This document shows positions 1 to 7,473 of a DNA stretch of 64,000 nucleotides, piece by piece (positions within the stretch are counted from its first letter, which is position 1; each line of letters starts with the position of its first letter). The stretch comes from Glycine soja (lineage: Eukaryota; Streptophyta; Magnoliopsida; Fabales; Fabaceae): positions 23,142,286 to 23,206,285 of the forward strand of contig NC_041007.1 of NCBI RefSeq assembly GCF_004193775.1, in the 5' to 3' direction. Below the pieces are notes generated by a model. The model saw nothing but the letters and a program-made list of their open reading frames with translations. It searched no databases and had not been told where the DNA came from. The position numbers and the translations under genes are program-made.

Positions 1-160
1 TATTATAGGGGGTGTGTGTAGCTAAGATCTAGCTTCTCATCTCATGGAGCTAAGGTTAGCTATTAGAGGGGTGTGTGTAGCTAAGCTCTAGCTTCTCAAG
101 GAGGTGAGTTTAGTTATTAGAGAGGTGTGTGTAGCTAAGCTCTAGCTTCTCAAGCAAGCT
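1..160 (+). repeat. Tandem repeat of about 55 bp in LTR U3
   Basis: Three imperfect units each carry GTGTGTGTAGCTAAG followed by a CTAGCTTCTCA block (near 10-40, 70-100 and 125-155). Related units occur in reverse at 23500-23620 and in the palindrome near 55345-55470. They lie upstream of the TATA box, so they are part of U3. Confidence 0.75.
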
Positions 161-207
161 TCTCAATGAAGTATATCAAGGAGGCTTCTCAAGGAAACTA
201 CCTATGT

Positions 208-216
208 TATAAATAG
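208..216 (+). promoter_or_regulatory. LTR TATA box
   Basis: TATAAATAG lies in the middle of the LTR, downstream of the U3 tandem repeats and upstream of the C/T-rich segment. This is the usual position for the element's RNA polymerase II promoter. Corresponding TATA boxes are present at the same relative place in the other gypsy LTRs of this window. Confidence 0.65.
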
Positions 217-316
217 AAGCATGTGTAACACTTGTTGTAACTTTGATGAATGTGAAACTTATGAGACACACTTCAAAGTTCAACTTCTCTCCCTCTTTTT
301 GTCCTTCAATTTTGTG

Positions 317-345
317 CCCCCCCCCCCCCCCCCTCTCTCTCTCTC
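317..345 (+). repeat. C17 homopolymer followed by (TC)n
   Basis: Seventeen consecutive C residues run into about six TC units. The tract lies downstream of the LTR TATA box, so it would be transcribed. It is an assembly-error-prone low-complexity site. Confidence 0.9.
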
Positions 346-574
346 ATTCTTTTCCTCCATTGAAGCTTCCTCTCTAAGCTTCTTATCCAAGGCACTCTCT
401 TGATGGTGAAGCTCTTCCTTCCATGGCTTATTCTCAAGTAGATGGTGCCTCCTCTCACCTCTTCTCCTGTATCTTCCGCTGCATCTCCATGTTTGATAAT
501 CACCATTGAAGGACCTCATTGAAGCTCAAAGATCCAGCCTCCATAGAAGCTTCTCAAGCAAGCTTTCCATCAAG

Positions 575-587
575 TGGTAATCAGAGC
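575..587 (+). other. Primer-binding site (initiator Met tRNA) with one extra A
   Basis: TGGTAATCAGAGC follows the LTR end CATCA by two bases. The usual plant initiator-tRNA complement is TGGTATCAGAGC, so this copy has one additional A. The same 13-base variant occurs in reverse at 23034-23046 beside the same LTR type, which marks a subfamily rather than a single-copy accident. Confidence 0.8.
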
Positions 588-782
588 ACACGAGCTTCAA
601 GTAGGTGCTCATTAAACCTCCATTAATTTTCAGCTTTGCCTTCTCCTCCATTGTTGTTTCTTCATTTTTCTCCATGTATCTCCTTAAATGTCTTGTTTTA
701 AATTTTGTTAACATGATTTTTTAGAATTTCTACCGATTAAACTTGCTATATAAGCTAGATTTGATTTTCTATGGTTCAAATT
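588..782 (+). mobile_element. Gypsy leader, first part, interrupted by SIRE1-type element
   Basis: The untranslated leader downstream of the primer site is homologous to 11139-11335 and, in reverse, to 22850-23030. It breaks off at about 782 inside the shared text GATTTTCTATGGTTCAAAT and resumes at 6602. It contains no supported ORF. Confidence 0.75.
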
Positions 783-1471
783 TCTGGTTTTCCAAACCTT
801 GAAAACTTGTGCTATTCATCTTTTCATTCTCTTCTTCCTTATTCAAAGAATTCAAAACGGCACAGTCTGAGAACTCTTTTGATTCTTCCCTTTCCCTAAT
901 ACAAAAGTGTTCAAAGGACTAACCGCCTAAGAATTCTTTTGTATCCCCATTCACAAAGTATCAAAGGTTTAACAGCCTGAGATCTTTGTCTTAACACATT
1001 GGAGGGTACATCCTTTGTGGTACAAGTAGAGGGTACATCTACTTGGGTTTGACTGAGAACAAGAGAGGGTACATCTCTTGTGGATTAGTTCTAGTGGAGG
1101 GTACATCCACTAGGTTCAAAGAGAACAAGGGAGGGTACATCCCTTCTGGATCTTTGCTTGTAAAAGGATTTTTACAAGGTTGAAAGAAATCTCAAGGACC
1201 GCAGGTCGCTTGGGGACTGGATGTAGGCACGGGTTGTTGCCGAACCAGTATAAAAACTCTTGTGTGTTTGTTTCCTTCTTCCCTACTCTTTTACTTTCCG
1301 TTGTGCATTTTAATTTCCGCTTTTACTTTCTGTTAAGTTTCTCTTATACTCCTCATTCTCTTAACAACATAGTAAAAGCCTTAGAAGAGTAAATTTTTTA
1401 ATTAGTAAAGGTTTAGGAATAATTAATTCAACCCCCCCTTCTTAATTATTTTGAGGCCACTCGATCCAACA
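783..1471 (+). repeat. 5' LTR of SIRE1-type element 1 (truncated at its left end)
   Basis: This segment aligns with 5801-6601 of the 3' LTR and ends in CCAACA directly before the primer site. The U3 part, with the TATA box and the TAATCGATTA palindromes, is missing. What remains is R/U5-like sequence, including the GGGTACA hairpin array. The 3' LTR has about 110 bp of extra repeat sequence (5860-5985) absent here. Confidence 0.85.
993..1150 (+). repeat. Array of five hairpins with constant GGGTACA loop
   Basis: GGGTACA occurs at 1004, 1031, 1067, 1099 and 1133. Each copy is flanked by inverted arms that differ from copy to copy. Hairpin 2 has CAAGTAGA/TCTACTTG, hairpin 3 has ACAAGAGA/TCTCTTGT and hairpin 4 has CTAGTGGA/TCCACTAG, all perfect. 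Hairpin 1 pairs CACA/TGTG and GGA/TCC around an internal mismatch. Hairpin 5 pairs CAAGGGA with TCCCTT and is weaker at its base. The array would lie in the genomic RNA leader upstream of the primer site. Structure and function are inferred. Confidence 0.75.
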
Positions 1472-1473
1472 AG

Positions 1474-1485
1474 TGGTATCAGAGC
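1474..1485 (+). other. Primer-binding site (initiator Met tRNA)
   Basis: TGGTATCAGAGC, a perfect complement to the 3' end of plant initiator tRNA-Met, begins two bases after the LTR end CCAACA. It would prime minus-strand synthesis. Confidence 0.9.
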
Positions 1486-1521
1486 AGGTATCTTGTAGAA
1501 AGTCTAACCACTTCAAGATAA

Positions 1522-2608
1522 ATGGCCTCCTCAAATCCCTTGTTTTGGAAATTCCATTCACAGACCACCCATTTTCAATGGTGAGGGTTACCATTATTGG
1601 AAAACCCGTATGTAGATATTCATCGAAGCCATAGATCTAAATATTTGGGAAGCAATAGAATTAGTACCACATATACCCACTATAGTAGATGTAAGCACAA
1701 GCACTACAACCCAAAAACCTAGAGATCAGTGGACAGAAGAAGATAGGAGAAAAATCCAGTACGATCTCAAAGCCAAAAACATCGTCACTTCAGCCCCAGG
1801 GATAGATGAGTACTTTAGAATGTCAAATTGTACTAATGCCAAGGATATGAGGGATACTCTCCAGTTAACCCATGAAGGAACCACATATGTAAAAAGGTCT
1901 AGAATAAATACCCTTACCCATGAATATGAATTATTTAGGATGAATCCAAATGAAAATATTCATAGTTTGCAAAAAAGATTTACACATATAGTAAACCATG
2001 TTGCATTATTAGGAAAAGTCTTTACTAATGAAGATTTAATTAATAAAGTCTTAAGATGTTTAAGTAGGGAATGGCAGCCCAAGGTAACTGCTATTTCTGA
2101 AAGTAAAGACCTTTCTTCCATGTCTCTTGCCACTTTATTTGGTAAATTGCAGGAACACGAGATGGAACTTCAACGCCTCAATCAGAATGAAGAAAATGAC
2201 AAAAAGAAGAGAAGCATAGCCCTTAAAGCCTCATCTTCAATACAAGAAGAAAACGAAGAAGAAGATTCAGATGATGAAGAAGATTTTTCCTTCTTTGTTA
2301 AGAAATTTCAGAAATACATCAAGAAAAGAAGAATTGACAGACGTCAAAATTTTAATAATGGAAGAAAATCACAAGATGATTCTCAAGTCCTTAGGTGTTA
2401 CAAATGCAACCAAATTGGTCACATCAAGGCCAACTATCCGTCAAATGAAGAATGGTCGGAGAAAAGTGAAAACAAAAGATTTGACGAAAGAAGAACTAAG
2501 AAAGCATACATTGCATGGGATGACAATGATTCATCCGATGGTTCAGAAAAGGAGATTAATCTTCTAACCAAAGATTATGAAAGTGAAGATAACATCTCTC
2601 AAGGATGA
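1522..2608 (+). pseudogene. SIRE1-type copia gag, broken
   Basis: Gag is the capsid/nucleocapsid precursor of the virus-like particle. The ATG at 1522 matches the gag starts at 8619 and, on the minus strand, 33253. A deletion of about 5 bp near 1548 shifts the frame, and a TAG at 1613-1615 replaces a glutamine codon; from 1820 the frame is open to 2608. The UBN2/retrotransposon-gag region is clear (THEGT, KRSRINTLTHEYELF, the KLQEHEMEL block). The zinc knuckle near 2396-2440 reads CYKCNQIGH but its last Cys is Tyr. An acidic tail follows. No pol frame follows gag. Confidence 0.85.
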
Positions 2609-3075
2609 AAAACAAGGAGAAAAAGCATGATCCTCATCCTTGAAGATCTAGACACTTCAATCCTGAAAAGGTTAATATCAAAACCATTATCTTATTAAAA
2701 ATTTCTCTTAAAGTTGAAATTTTTATTCAAACAATTTGATTATGATGACTAACAATTCTTTATTTGTGTGTTTTTTGATTGTTTGAAATCATGAGTATAT
2801 TTGCTTGATTGATTTCATCTTATTTGCATGAAATATTCGTTCATATATTTAAGTAAAATGAATATTCTTCTTACTTGTGTTTTGATTGTTTTTGATAAAA
2901 TTGATTATCTTCATGTTTTAATGTTTTTGCATGACATGATATGTGAATTGCATGTTTGAGAATTATTCATAAAGTATCTTCAAATATATTTTTCGTAAAA
3001 ATATTTTGATAAAAACTCAAAACTTCTTCTCTCCTAGAAAGCCTTTTGTTTTTGTTTTCTGGCTAAAATAACCAC
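2609..3075 (+). other. Non-coding AT-rich spacer inside SIRE1-type element 1
   Basis: About 470 bp lie between the gag stop and the promoter-like module. The sequence is AT-rich with scattered stops in all frames. In an autonomous SIRE1 element this position would begin the protease-integrase-RT region, which is absent here. Confidence 0.6.
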
Positions 3076-3197
3076 TGGTAATCGATTACCATAATAGTGT
3101 AATCGATTACAAGCAGTTATTTCTGGCAATGTTGCTCTCTGGTAATCAATTACCATATTTGTGTAATCGATTACAACGCGTCCCTGCACCTATATAT
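3076..3197 (+). promoter_or_regulatory. Internal promoter-like module: four palindromes plus TATA
   Basis: Four copies of the TAATCGATTA-type palindrome lie at 3076-3091 (perfect TGGTAATCGATTACCA), 3098-3111, 3140-3155 (variant with CAATTA) and 3162-3175. A TATA-like CTATATATTC at about 3188-3197 follows, then a CT-rich stretch and ORF2 at 3376. The element's 3' LTR has the same order: paired palindromes (5292-5531), then TATAAAAG (5660). The similarity suggests a separate promoter for ORF2. Promoter activity is inferred. Confidence 0.45.
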
Positions 3198-3375
3198 TCA
3201 AATTTCAAATTCTGAAACCTGCAACTCTTCTCTCTCTCGAAATCCCTCGCCCCCAATTTTTCTTCTAGCCATATCTCACTCAATTCTTGTCCAAATCACT
3301 CCCCACAAAGCCCAAACTTCATCTTTTTTCAATCTCTTTCATTTGAACCGATTGAAATCCCAAAAAACTCCTCAA

Positions 3376-4482
3376 ATGGCGGAACCATCGAAAAAGCGGA
3401 AAGGCACTTCGAGTCGGAGTCAACGGCATTTTGAGGCACAAGAAACCTCAATGCCTTCCTCCATTCCCTCTGGATCATTATTCTCATCAGAGGAACAGCG
3501 TATACGGTACACAAACCTCTTTTCCTCTCGTTCCATTATAGACCCAAAATTCATAGATATGGATTTCTTCTCAAATGAGAGTTTTGAATGCCTTCAAGCA
3601 TTTGAAAACTCCAATCTTATTCCATTCATGTCTCTAAAATTACCTGTTTATTCTGATTTAGTCAAAGCTTTTTATTCTAATTTAGAAATCCATGAAGGTA
3701 CCCTAATGTCTGAAGTTTATGGGATTAAGATGGTCATTGACCAATCCCTATTTTATGATTTAACAAAGTTGCCTAGTGAAGGTGTGCCTTTTGAGGGTGC
3801 ACTGATTGATGATTGGAAATTCGATTTTTTTGTGCATGATGCCCGCCGGTTGGTTTGCACCAACCAAGCGGATATTACCGGAAGGCTTCTTGTCAGATCA
3901 TTGGCTTTTGAAAGCCGCATCTTCCATTACCTTATTGTTCGCATTTTTCTTCCTAGATCTTCAAACCTTGCCCGGGTTTCTGAAGAAGATTTCATTGTCA
4001 TGTGGGCCTTTCATAAAGGTTTACAAATTGATTGGGCACACCTTGTTAAATATCGCATACATAAGGCATTGCGATTGAATGCCCCTTTGCCTTATCCTCA
4101 TCTTATTAACCTTTTCCTTCAACACTTCAACATCCCTCTTGATTTTGAACCCTATGTTCCAATCAAGAGATCATTCCTTATAGGCGCTTCAGCCATAGCA
4201 TCCTTTGGTTATATTAAGGAGCATGATGGATCTAGGGTAAAGAAGGGTGCTAGAAATGTTGGTGAAGAAGGACATGAGGGAGAAGATTCATCTCTTCTTT
4301 CGAAGATTTTGGAAAGGTTTGATGGTCTTCAAACCTTTGTTAGTGAGAGGTTTGATACTTTGGAATTGCAAGTGGATATGTGCTTCAATGAAATGGAGTC
4401 AAGAATGACAAAGGTTGAAGAAGATGTATCTTACATCCGGTCAAGCTTCGATCTTCCACCACCGCCGCCACCATCATCTTAG
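3376..4482 (+). CDS. Intact ORF2, putative plant transposon protein (Transposase_32-like)
   Basis: This is a 368-residue open frame from the ATG at 3376; an upstream TTG at 3343 is in frame but is not a plausible plant start. The N-terminus is basic and serine-rich (SKKRKGTSSRSQR), which could act as a nuclear signal. The central part, about residues 50-290, resembles the domain family called putative plant transposon protein, with LPVYSDLVKAFYSNL, EEDFIVMWAFHKGLQIDW and LPYPHLINLFL blocks. Residues about 300-355 have heptad-like spacing typical of a coiled coil, followed by a polyproline tail. The frame is undamaged although gag is dead. It sits where SIRE1 elements carry an env-like ORF, but no signal peptide or membrane segment is evident. 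The function is not known to me. Confidence 0.7.
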   Translation: MAEPSKKRKGTSSRSQRHFEAQETSMPSSIPSGSLFSSEEQRIRYTNLFSSRSIIDPKFIDMDFFSNESFECLQAFENSNLIPFMSLKLPVYSDLVKAFYSNLEIHEGTLMSEVYGIKMVIDQSLFYDLTKLPSEGVPFEGALIDDWKFDFFVHDARRLVCTNQADITGRLLVRSLAFESRIFHYLIVRIFLPRSSNLARVSEEDFIVMWAFHKGLQIDWAHLVKYRIHKALRLNAPLPYPHLINLFLQHFNIPLDFEPYVPIKRSFLIGASAIASFGYIKEHDGSRVKKGARNVGEEGHEGEDSSLLSKILERFDGLQTFVSERFDTLELQVDMCFNEMESRMTKVEEDVSYIRSSFDLPPPPPPSS

Positions 4483-4943
4483 AATTATATTTTAATATTA
4501 TTACTACTTTGATTTTCAGCCTTGTATTTTGGCTATATTATTATGGTATTTGAACAATTTACTATTTCCTTATTTGCATGGTATGTTTGGACTAATATTA
4601 AGTATGTTATTTGACTATGTGGAGTTTATAATTAATCTATTCATGGTTGTTGCTTCATGGTTTTCATGGTTCTTGCTTCTTGCTTCATGATCTGGTTGAT
4701 ATTTTTTCATGAACATTGCATGGATGTTTAAGTTATATTTGTATACCATAAGTTTGATATGCACTTTGGCTTTTTGTTGATGCCAAAGGGGGAGAGAAAT
4801 GGGATTAAATCAAGAATTCACATGAGTAATCAACTTATTTTTAAGATAAGCATAAATTCAAAAACAAAGGGGAAGAATTTGTGTGAGTGATCGACTAGGA
4901 AAAAGAGTGGGTGTGTTTCTTGATTTCAGAAGTTGTCATCATC
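4483..4943 (+). other. 3' untranslated region of SIRE1-type element 1
   Basis: Sequence between the ORF2 stop and the polypurine tract. It is T-rich at first, then has A/G-rich text including a GGGGGAGAG run at 4789-4797 that resembles the true polypurine tract downstream. No ORF is supported. Confidence 0.6.
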
Positions 4944-4944
4944 A

Positions 4945-4957
4945 AAAAGGGGGAGAT
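4945..4957 (+). other. Polypurine tract
   Basis: AAAAAGGGGGAGA lies immediately before the 3' LTR start TGTAGAAGC at 4958. It is the expected primer site for plus-strand synthesis. Confidence 0.85.
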
Positions 4958-5291
4958 TGTAGAAGCAAAGCTTCATGGTGAATCAAAGGTGATTCAAAGG
5001 TGTTTTGATGATAACAATGATAATAACAAAAGATGATGACAAAGGTGATGACGAAAAGCTCAAATATAAATCAAAGAACAACTCAAGTGAATCAAGAACA
5101 ATTCAAGAGTTCAAGATAAGAATCAAGAAGAATTCAAGACTCAAGAAGAAAATTTAGAGTCAAGAATCAAGATCAAGATTCAAGACTCAAGAGAAGGCTT
5201 AATCAAGATAAGTATGAAAAGTTTTTCTCAAAAATTTGAGTAGCACATGATTTTTCTCAAAAACATGATTATCAAAGAGTTTTTACTCTCA

Positions 5292-5531
5292 AGTAATCGA
5301 TTACCAGATTGTTATAATCGATTACCAGTAGCAAAATTGTTTTGAAAAAGTTTTCAAATTGAATTTACAATGTTCCAATTAATTTCAAAAAGCTGTAATC
5401 GATTACAATGTTTTGGTAATCGATTACCAATGCCTTCGAATGTTGAAATTCAAATTCAAATGTGAAGAGTCACATCCTTTCACATAAAAGCTTTATGTAA
5501 TCGATTACACTTATTTGGTAATCGATTACCA
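5292..5531 (+). repeat. Paired TAATCGATTA palindromes in U3
   Basis: Six copies lie at about 5292, 5312, 5395, 5414, 5496 and 5516, grouped as three pairs with roughly 20-bp offset. The core TGGTAATCGATTACCA is a perfect 16-bp palindrome when both flanks are kept. The pairs lie 130-370 bp upstream of the TATA box, which fits a protein-binding site array. Binding is inferred. Confidence 0.7.
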
Positions 5532-5659
5532 GTGACTATTTCTGAATAAATCAAAAGATGTAACTCTTCAAAAAGGTTTTGACTTTTTCAAATTGGTTTT
5601 AAGTTTTTCTAAAAGTTATAACTCTTCTAAATGGTCTTCTTGACCAGACATGAAGAGTC

Positions 5660-5667
5660 TATAAAAG
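5660..5667 (+). promoter_or_regulatory. LTR TATA box
   Basis: TATAAAAG follows the palindrome pairs and precedes the R/U5-like repeats. It is the best promoter candidate of the SIRE1-type LTR. The truncated 5' LTR of this element has lost the corresponding segment. Confidence 0.6.
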
Positions 5668-6124
5668 CAAGGCTTTGTTTTGCATTTTCAATTAATTAAT
5701 TCATTCTTTCAATCCTAAATACTTTTCCAATCAATCTCGTACAATCCTTTACAAGCCTTGAATCTCTTTGAACTTCTTCTTCTTCTTTGTACCAAAAGCT
5801 TTCTGGTTTTCCAAACCTTGAAAAGTGCTATTCATCTTTTCATTCTCTTCCTCCTTTGCCAAAAAGAATTCGCCAAGGACTAACCGCCTGAATTCTTTTT
5901 GTGTCTCTCTTCTCCCTTTTCCAAAAGAACAAAGGACTAACCACCTGAATTCTTGTGTCACCCTTCTCCCTTGTCAAAGAATTCAAAATGACACAGTCTG
6001 AGAATTCTTTTGATTCTTCCCTTTCCGTAATACAAAAGTGGTCAAAGGACTAACCGCCTAAGAATTCTTTTGTATCCCCATTCACAAAGTATCAAAGGTT
6101 TAATAGCCTGAGATATTTGTCTTA

Positions 6125-6276
6125 ACACATTGGAGGGTACATCCTTTGTGGTACAAGTAGAGGGTACATCTACCTGGGTTTGACTGAGAACAAGAGAAGG
6201 TACATCTCTTGTGGATTAGTTCTAGTGGAGGGTACATCCACTAGGTTCAAAGAGAACAAGGAAGGGTACATCCCTT
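6125..6276 (+). repeat. Second copy of the GGGTACA hairpin array (3' LTR)
   Basis: The five-unit array of the 5' LTR is repeated here. Hairpin 2 has one arm mismatch (TCTACCTG), hairpin 3 has loop AGGTACA, and hairpin 4 keeps the perfect CTAGTGGA/TCCACTAG arms. Hairpin 5 reads ACAAGGAA/TCCCTTGT, with its outer pairs intact where the 5' LTR copy has lost them. Confidence 0.7.
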
Positions 6277-6601
6277 GTGGATCTTTGCTTGTAAAAGGAT
6301 TTTTACAAGGTTGAAAGAAATCTCAAGGATCGCAGGTCGCTTGGAGACTGGATGTAGGCACGGGTTGTTGTCGAACCAGTATAAAAACTCTTGTGTGTTT
6401 GTTTCCTTCTTCCCTACTCTTTTACTTTCCGCTGTGCATTTTAATTTCCGCTTTTACTTTCTGTTAAGTTTCTCTTCTACTCCTCATTCTCTTAAAAACA
6501 TAGTAAAATCCTTAGAAGAGTAAATTTTTTAATTAGTAAAGGTTTAGGAATAATTAATTCAACCCCCCTTCTTAATTATTTTGAGGCCACTCGATCCAAC
6601 A

Positions 6602-7473
6602 CTTTGAGTTTTGTTTTGCTATTTTTTGTGGCTGAAACCTAAACCATAAAATTCTTAAAAAAATTATAGTAGAAGAAAACCTCAAAAATCTAGAGTGACT
6701 TGTTCACCTATTGTAGTTTTGTCATAGAAGTCATGTCTAGTCATGAAACTTGTCACATAAGATTGCTTATGTTGTGCTGAATTTTATTTTTCTTGTTTCT
6801 TTGTCTAACTCATTTGTTCATGAGTGTATGAAATTCTTTTAGCCTATTATTTGATTTGAGTCAAATCTTGCATTTTAATTAGTCCTTAACATTCTCATGC
6901 AAAATTCTTAGAGAGTCTTTGATTGTGAATCTTTTCTTGAACTTTTAGGTTTGCTTATGATTGTGTCTATTGTGAATTTGAGTTTTGGCTGAAATTTTTT
7001 ATCCTTAGTGAATATTGAACTCCTAAAACTTTGGGAAACAAGCCTAGTGAGTTTAACATACATAGGATGTTTGAAAGTAAGCCAACGGCAATCAATATAC
7101 CTTGCTTAAAAAATTCGAAGTCTAAAATCGCTTGTAGTGGCAGCTTGAACATAAGAACTTGTAAAAATTACTGGGAATGGGTCACTACAAATTTTGAGAT
7201 GAATGTTTTACTGAAATTTCTAGACATCTTGAAAAAAATTAGAAAAAAAAGAACCAAGTGATTTGGGTGAAAGGAAAAAATAATAAAAATCAAAAATGGT
7301 GGCAGTAAAATTAGTGTCCAGGAAAGAAAAGTGAAAGAAAAGTGTGCTTGTTATTTTGGCTCAAAATTTATTCTATAATTGGTGCCAACTTTATACCAAT
7401 CTTAGTTTTGTAATTTCAATTGAAAATTAGTGTGAAAACAAGTGCCAAAATTACAAGTTTCTTGAGTCTTTTT
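6602..7473 (+). mobile_element. Gypsy leader, second part
   Basis: This continues the leader broken at 782. It is homologous to 11385-12220 and, in reverse, to 21960-22800, from CTTTGAGTTTTG through GGCTGAAACCTAAACC to GAGTCTTTTTT. About 40 bases present at 11337-11378 are missing between the two parts. It ends where the second SIRE1-type element begins. No ORF is supported. Confidence 0.75.

Larger units (their letters stand above)
1..572 (+). mobile_element. Ty3/gypsy (Met-PBS family) 5' LTR, left part outside window
   Basis: The segment ends in CATCA two bases before a primer-binding site, so it is the 3' part of a 5' LTR in plus orientation. It holds tandem repeats (1-160), a TATA box (208-216) and a C17 tract followed by TC repeats. 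The same LTR type is present in reverse at 23049-23914, and its U3 repeats recur in the palindrome at 55036-55778. The first bases of the LTR (TGATGCAATCC in related copies) are outside the window. Confidence 0.8.
783..6601 (+). mobile_element. SIRE1-type Ty1/copia element, non-autonomous, 5' truncated
   Basis: In order: a truncated 5' LTR, an initiator-Met primer site, a broken gag, a promoter-like module, an intact second ORF, a polypurine tract and a 3' LTR. There is no protease, integrase, RT or RNase H between gag and the 3' LTR, so any movement would need proteins from a relative. It lies inside a gypsy leader: left flank ...GGTTCAAAT, right flank CTTTGAGTTTTG. The target duplication cannot be verified because the left end was lost in a deletion. 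Confidence 0.85.
4958..6601 (+). repeat. 3' LTR of SIRE1-type element 1
   Basis: It starts TGTAGAAGCAAAG after the polypurine tract and ends CCAACA, 1,644 bp. U3 carries six TAATCGATTA-type palindromes arranged in pairs (5292-5531), and a TATA box follows at 5660. R/U5 holds the hairpin array (about 6125-6276) and the C-rich CAACCCCCC segment near the 3' end. A tandemly repeated ACTAACCGCCTGAATTC-type block near 5870-5970 is absent from the 5' LTR. Confidence 0.85.

Noticed and set aside
1474..1485. Fragment of a tRNA gene
   Set aside because: The match is 12 bases of the tRNA 3' end in antisense, at a fixed distance from an LTR end: a primer-binding site.
3343..3375. Upstream TTG start for ORF2
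   Set aside because: TTG is not a credible start in a plant nuclear gene; the ATG at 3376 begins the recognisable basic N-terminus.
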